Below, one piece after another: positions 59,227-64,000 of a stretch of DNA of 64,000 nt. Source of the DNA: Porodaedalea pini (taxonomy: Eukaryota > Basidiomycota > Agaricomycetes > Hymenochaetales > Hymenochaetaceae); contig NBAY01000034.1 in assembly GCA_002794775.1 (NCBI GenBank), positions 434,001-498,000 of the forward strand, in the 5' to 3' direction. The position numbers and the translations under genes were made by a program. The notes beneath the pieces are model-generated. The model saw only the letters and a program-made list of their open reading frames with translations. It did not search any database and was not told the origin of the DNA. The first letter of the stretch is position 1; every line of letters begins with the position of its first letter.

Positions 59227-60598
59227 TATGTCTAACAAGTATCTCGTGCAGAGTTTCGCACTACCGCATCGGTCATCACTTTTTTTCCCCTGTTGTTCTT
59301 CTCAAAAATTTATGTTCCCGATTCGTTGATTTTCAGCAATTTGGCTCTCACCAAGGTCATCATAGGTACTACCAACCCAACGTAGCCATTAATTCATAAA
59401 ATTTAACGTTCCTTCATCTCCTCCGTTCCTCTATCTATAAAAGTTGTATCACACCTTGCTGGCTGTATGCATCTCCGCTAGGCACCATTTACTTAAATTA
59501 GGTCCCTTTCATTCAGCCCCATTCATCACCATTTTGTTTCCTTTCCCTCCGATTCACTTTTTTCTCTGATACAGTTGCTGGGAGGAGATATTCTGTGATA
59601 TTGCATTGTGCCAACCTTTCCTTTCACTTCCGTCTTCCCCAGTTCTACAAATCCCTGTTGTACAGTTAGCAGTGTCATCGCATCACTGGCTTATATCTTC
59701 GCCAGTAGCTTATCTTCTATCCAACTCCACCCATTACCATCTTATATTCATTTATTTCGTCTCCCCCCCCCCTCTTTTTTTTTTCAAATTTCCGCACTAC
59801 AGCCTCCCCATGATGCTCTTTGCTGGGTACGGACATTCTACCTCGGGCGCATCGTCTGCCGCTCATGGGTCACATGGTTTCACCTTTTATCTACTCAACG
59901 TCACTGACTTTCTTTTCACCGGGTACTGACGTGCACAATTCCAATACAGTGACAGACTAATGAACAGGAAGTTTGGTCCAAACCTAGGGGTACTGCAGGT
60001 ACAGTAGATGATGCTGATCAAACCCCTGTGATACTCACGCACAAACTTGTGTGCTTCCATCTCGTCTTAAAGTTAAGTACATATCATTGGCTTTATGATA
60101 TCTATGTACGCATATGTACAGATGGTTCTCATAGATATTTGGCCCCTGTTTTAGGAATCTCATGTCGCATGTCAGTATTCACACAAGACAGACAAATAAA
60201 ATAATTGCGCTGCTCTGTACTCCACAAAAAAATTGGAAACTTGATAGAACAATATATACTGAACAGATAGAGTAAACTTTTAGTTCATGGCAACATTAAT
60301 GGGTCATTGCAGGATTGGATGCAATGATAGGCTTTCACAGCTGTGTACTTTCCACATCTGACTCTCGATTCACATGCACTATATTTGGATGACCCTTGAT
60401 CAATACAAGTTTGACTGCCAGTCCTATCAGAAACACCATGTGCTGCGGACTCGGATACAGAAGAAATAATGACGTGGACAGTGATGCCGTAGAGTCCACT
60501 AGATCTTGGTTGGGTGAAGACGAAGGGGAAGCATGCAGAAATTAGGTGTGTTGATCAAATTTCAAAATTGGAAAGAAGTCGGCTAAGTATATTAAGAA
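59227..60598. other. intergenic, nothing recognised
   Basis: Includes homopolymer runs (C and T) near 59765-59785. ORFs 59606-59929 overlap these runs and are not supported. Confidence 0.5.
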
Positions 60599-61063
60599 CC
60601 CGTTCGGCTGCATTTTTGTGCACAACCTCGATTTTGCCTACCGCGATTTGCACAAGTTGCAAATCGCGGTAGGCGGCGTGGGAAGTGACTAGAGATTTTC
60701 ACCGTGTGCTGTGTTCGGGATGCTCATTTTTGACTAGTGACAGAAACACCATATTACAACACACTTAAAAATATTTGATTGCGGTAGAATCGCAGGCCTC
60801 AATCATGACTTTATTTTTCTCAAATTTCATTTATTTTTTTTGCTGTGTTGTTTGTGCTTGATGGAAGAGATACTGTGATGTGAGAAACAGGTCTGAGTTG
60901 TTTTTATTTTTAAGTGGGAGATCACAAGTCGTGACAGATATGCGTGGTCGTGAGAGAGGATGCCTTTTTTTCTTTCTCTTCATCGTTTTGTGATCGTTAT
61001 CGTGCGCGATAGTGCTATCAAATTTTGGCTGGCAGTTTCGTGCACAAAACTGCAGCCGAACGG
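60599..61063. mobile_element. 465-bp TIR element, hAT-like MITE
   Basis: 24-bp terminal inverted repeats with one mismatch: CCGTTCGGCTGCATTTTTGT on the left and the inverse of CCGTTCGGCTGCAGTTTTGT on the right. Weaker similarity extends a few bases outward. Non-coding, A+T-rich interior. No exact target duplication identified. Confidence 0.65.
60636..60674. repeat. perfect 17-bp-arm hairpin
   Basis: GCCTACCGCGATTTGCA, loop CAAGT, then its exact inverse. It lies 14 bp inside the left TIR of the 465-bp element. Confidence 0.85.
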
Positions 61064-61532
61064 CCTCTAAGGATTCGTCCCGGTATGGTCTGTGAGTTTC
61101 CGATATGGCTGCAGAAGGTCAACAACATGCACTTGGCATTTAGCTTTTGCAGTCGACTGACATGTACCAGGAACGTATAACTCTCTGCGAAGACTTCAGT
61201 TTGAAGGCCGCAATCGAGCAATGCCAAAATTTCAAGGGGGAAAAAACACCCACAAACGGTTTCTTTACTGAAGTAAATTGGTCTACGTACGTTTTGACCA
61301 CTCTTTTAAGTTAGAAAGCACTCTGAATATGCGCTTCTCTTTCAAGTGACTGGTGGTCAGGTAGTGAGCTGCCTGAGCTGACTGAGTCTGAAGATGAGCT
61401 GCCCTTAGCTGCTGATGAAACGACACAGACCCAGGTTTGTTCGGTGATCTCAAGTACGACTGCAGACTATGTCATCGATTCGTCATCGCGTGCCACACTC
61501 GGAGTGCTGTGCATTTCCAGGGAAGGTTCAGC

Positions 61533-61806
61533 TGTTGGAAGTGTGATTCTGACACTTATTTTATGTTTTCCATGCTTTTCTTGATTTATTCCCACGCCTC
61601 TGTTCGCACATGCACGCGCATGTGTGAACATCACGTGATTTTTGTCTTATGTAATATTAGCTTCAAAGCGGCTGAGACAATGTATGAGTGTCCCTATCTG
61701 TTGCACTCATCCATTGGACTCAGGTATGCACTTGTATATTAATATATACCTATCTGTTGCACTCATCCATTGGACTCAGGTGTGAAGTGTGACCCCTTTT
61801 GGTTCA
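61533..61806 (+). repeat. 5' LTR of the Copia element
   Basis: TGTTGGAAGTG to TTGGTTCA, 274 bp. Nearly identical to the solo LTR at 49969-50242, including the internal duplicated CTATCTGTTGCACTCATCCA. Confidence 0.88.
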
Positions 61807-62805
61807 CTGCTGCTAATAGGTTATGAGCCTTGCGCTCTAACTTCGCACACTGGTTCTGGACTTCGAGAAGCACCCCCTGCTTCAATTATAGACTGATCGG
61901 ACCTGATCTGCACACCCTACACACAGTGTTTTGCCGATTGCAACGTTCCTGGTGGTTGGATTGAGCTGGATCTTTGTTGATTGGAAAATCGGTGTGTCTG
62001 CCGCGTCTCTGTCAAGTTTCGTGCCACCACATCCACTTCCCATTGCACTACACTGCATTCATTCACCACCTGCATCCAAAACCTCTCTATCACCCATCAC
62101 TCGATATTGGCTTGACTGTTCGCACTATACCTTGGCACATTGTTGGGGTTACGTGTGATCTACGTTTGTGCCAACTTACATCAATATTCGACTCGATTTG
62201 AGTGTGCTGCAACGTTTTACTGAGCAACCACTCTTATTACACTCTGCACTTTGCTGCATCGCGTGGTTATCGCATTTTCTGCGGAACCCTTGGTCCGATT
62301 CTCTCGAAACTTCGTCTGCGTGCTCGTGTTCACGCCTCCTCAGTGTGTGTTGATTTGCATTGCAATCGCACCACTCGTTCTCCCTCAGTGTCCCATTTTG
62401 CATGGTTACCAGCTCTGGTGTGAGTTGATTAAGGCCCATTTCACCCCATTCTGTTGTTGTTGGATCAGACTAGCCTATCGTCTGTGAAGCTCGACTGCTC
62501 AGCCTTAGTTCGCTGATTGTGACGCTCTTTTGAGTGTCACTTAAGCCTAGAGCCTCTCTCAGTCAGCGGTGCCTGCAGGGTCTTAGCAGACCAACAGACC
62601 AGCACTGTCTTGCGGTGACTCTGTGTATACTTCGACGTTTTGAGTGTCTGGTAACCTTCATTGGCTTGCATTGAACTGTCATCTGTAATCGTGTCATTGT
62701 GGTCTGTACACACTTTCCTTCACTGTGCCCTACTCACACATCCAATTCCTCCCAAACATCACACACACGTTGTACCCATCGTCCCCTACCTGCCTGTGAA
62801 ACGTC

Positions 62806-64000
62806 ATGTCCGAATCTGCCCCTGCCGACTCACTGTCTTCATTTAACAAGTTGGGTGAAGGCAACTATCCTACTTGGAAATTCGACATGCAGGCTGCCCT
62901 TCAGTACAAGAAGCTTTGGCACCTCGTTTCAGGCAAGGAGTCGAAGCCATCTTCTCCTCCTGATAAAGTCGAACTCTGGGAAGAAAGGGCTGAGCAAGCA
63001 GCCGGCCTTATCTACCAGAAACTCGAAAACAGCATGCAGATTTTGGTACAATCACACATGGGTGACCCTGTAGAGATGTGGAAAGCGCTCGAGAAACTGC
63101 ACAAGCAGGACAACCCAGCTGCACGTTTTATTGCCTATGACGAGTTTTTCGGTATCAGCAAGAAGGAGGATGAGTCTTTGACCGCACTAGTCAGCAGAGT
63201 TGAGCATGGACTTCATAACATCAGAAATACGCGCACTAGCACTCTCAAACTCGAAGAGTTTGAGGATGAGCTTGCATGTGTTGCCCTGGTTCGCTCCCTG
63301 CCTGAAGAGTACTCATCCTTCCGCTCTGCACTCTTGCTCCTGACAGATTTCAAGTTAAAGACGCTTAAGGAAGCATTTATGCAGGAGCAAATGAACCGTC
63401 AATCGCGTGCCGGTGATCAGTCCATGGCCCTAAAAGCGTCCTCTGCTCCCTCTAAGCCTTCCTCATCGTCTCAGCCTGTTGTCTGCGAATTTTGCGGCAT
63501 TAAAGGTCATCCAGAGTCGAAGTGCTTCAAGAGACGTGATGCAATTGATGCAATTAGGGCCAAGAGGAAGGATAACAAAGGGAAGACTAAGGAGAAAGCA
63601 CAATCTGCTCAGCAGGACAACTCCGAGTCTGTCCAATCTGCTGAATTTGCTGGAAATGCAAGTACACCAGACTTCACCAACCCCCATACACCCCTCATTC
63701 TCGATGCAGGAACTGATTGGATCGTTGATACAGGTGCCACTTGCCACATGACACCCCACCAACACTGGTTTCACAAATATTCACCAAATTGCACCCCTAT
63801 ACGCCTTGCAAACAACGAAATCATCTATTCTGTTGGAGTGGGCACAGTGCGATTTCAACCAGTAATCAATGGCAAAGATGGACACTTACTTGAATTTGAA
63901 CGTGTACTTCATGTCCCTGATTTGCGAAACAATCTCCTCTCAGTCCTGTATTTAACTCGTGCCAAATCGTATATTGTCACCATTCAGCATGATAAGATTC
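62806..64000 (+). CDS. Copia gag-pol polyprotein, N-terminal part
   Basis: ATG at 62806 opens MSESAPADSLSSFNKLGEGN, then YPTWKFDMQAALQ of the Copia gag family. The gag core follows with LHKQDNPAARFIAYDEFFGI and VALVRSLPEEYSSFRSAL. A CCHC zinc knuckle is at residues 227-240 (CEFCGIKGHPESKC), followed by a Lys-rich linker. The retropepsin-like protease has DTG at 308-310 in WIVDTGATCHMTPHQHWF, then FERVLHVPDLRNNLLSVLYL. About 398 residues are visible with no stop. Integrase, reverse transcriptase and RNase H would lie beyond the window. Confidence 0.92.
   Translation, partial: MSESAPADSLSSFNKLGEGNYPTWKFDMQAALQYKKLWHLVSGKESKPSSPPDKVELWEERAEQAAGLIYQKLENSMQILVQSHMGDPVEMWKALEKLHKQDNPAARFIAYDEFFGISKKEDESLTALVSRVEHGLHNIRNTRTSTLKLEEFEDELACVALVRSLPEEYSSFRSALLLLTDFKLKTLKEAFMQEQMNRQSRAGDQSMALKASSAPSKPSSSSQPVVCEFCGIKGHPESKCFKRRDAIDAIRAKRKDNKGKTKEKAQSAQQDNSESVQSAEFAGNASTPDFTNPHTPLILDAGTDWIVDTGATCHMTPHQHWFHKYSPNCTPIRLANNEIIYSVGVGTVRFQPVINGKDGHLLEFERVLHVPDLRNNLLSVLYLTRAKSYIVTIQHDKI

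Larger units (their letters stand above)
61533..64000 (+). mobile_element. Copia-type LTR retrotransposon, 5' part
   Basis: Starts with an LTR, then a primer binding site (AATAGGTTATGAGCC near 61814, close to the initiator-tRNA type used by Copia elements), a leader of about 1 kb and an open gag-pol frame that continues past the window. Protease is within the gag-pol frame and directly follows the zinc knuckle. The 3' LTR is outside the window. Intact frame suggests recent activity. Confidence 0.9.

Noticed and set aside
59606..59929. Two overlapping Ser/Pro/Phe-rich ORFs
   Set aside because: They run through C- and T-homopolymers in two frames, with composition typical of non-coding pyrimidine-rich DNA.

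Overview
The window looks like a stretch of a basidiomycete genome, probably an Agaricomycete. Genes on both strands are cut by many 47-70 nt GT-AG introns. The recognisable proteins are fungal housekeeping and secreted products (A1 aspartic proteases, sugar MFS transporters, a signal peptidase subunit, Cse1, a Byr4/Bfa1-like protein, a GH18 chitinase relic). Much of the rest is DNA transposons, foldback elements and LTR retroelements. No rRNA, convincing tRNA or CRISPR was seen. Species identity cannot be read from the sequence.

Region by region. 1-5300: the 3' part of one aspartic protease (+), a nine-exon Ser/Thr kinase (+) and a complete secreted aspartic protease (-). 5300-7950: gene-poor, with a small Tc1/mariner-like MITE. 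7952-14182: a hAT transposon with a perfect 8-bp target duplication and a transposase gene whose visible exons are open; a 1.7-kb LTR-like insert sits inside one of its introns. 14723-15183: SPC1. 15742-22930: two head-to-head paralogous sugar transporters separated by an 850-bp foldback element. 23793-24836: a single-exon orphan ORF. 25401-27826: a DHA1-type MFS exporter. 28920-29778: a dead GH18 chitinase that has lost its catalytic motif. 30612-35435: a long Byr4/Bfa1-like gene. 35880-36954: a second type of foldback element. 37394-40933: CSE1. 41391-43237: a TIR element with CCCCGGAG subterminal motifs lying 25 bp from a second copy of the 850-bp foldback.

44062-58151 is the most unusual part. 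Two related blocks carry fragments of unrelated host genes, all in minus orientation: a samB/Mub1-like MYND-family gene, a BTB-domain gene and about three quarters of the spliceosomal gene PRP8. Introns are kept, so the capture was at DNA level, and nonsense codons and frameshifts show the copies are not functional. Both blocks share a middle segment containing a fused MUB1-to-PRP8 junction and a roughly 410-bp outer segment, and each lies just beside a copy of the same 180-bp MITE. Two lineage-specific coding regions and a solo Copia LTR lie between the blocks.

58657-59226 is a proline-rich orphan ORF with a PPxY motif. 60599-61063 is a short TIR element. From 61533 a Copia retrotransposon (5' LTR, primer binding site, gag and protease) runs off the end of the window; its LTR is the same family as the solo LTR at 49969.

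How the genes relate: the ordinary genes form no evident pathway or cluster. The window reads as conserved single genes embedded in, and sometimes damaged by, mobile DNA.
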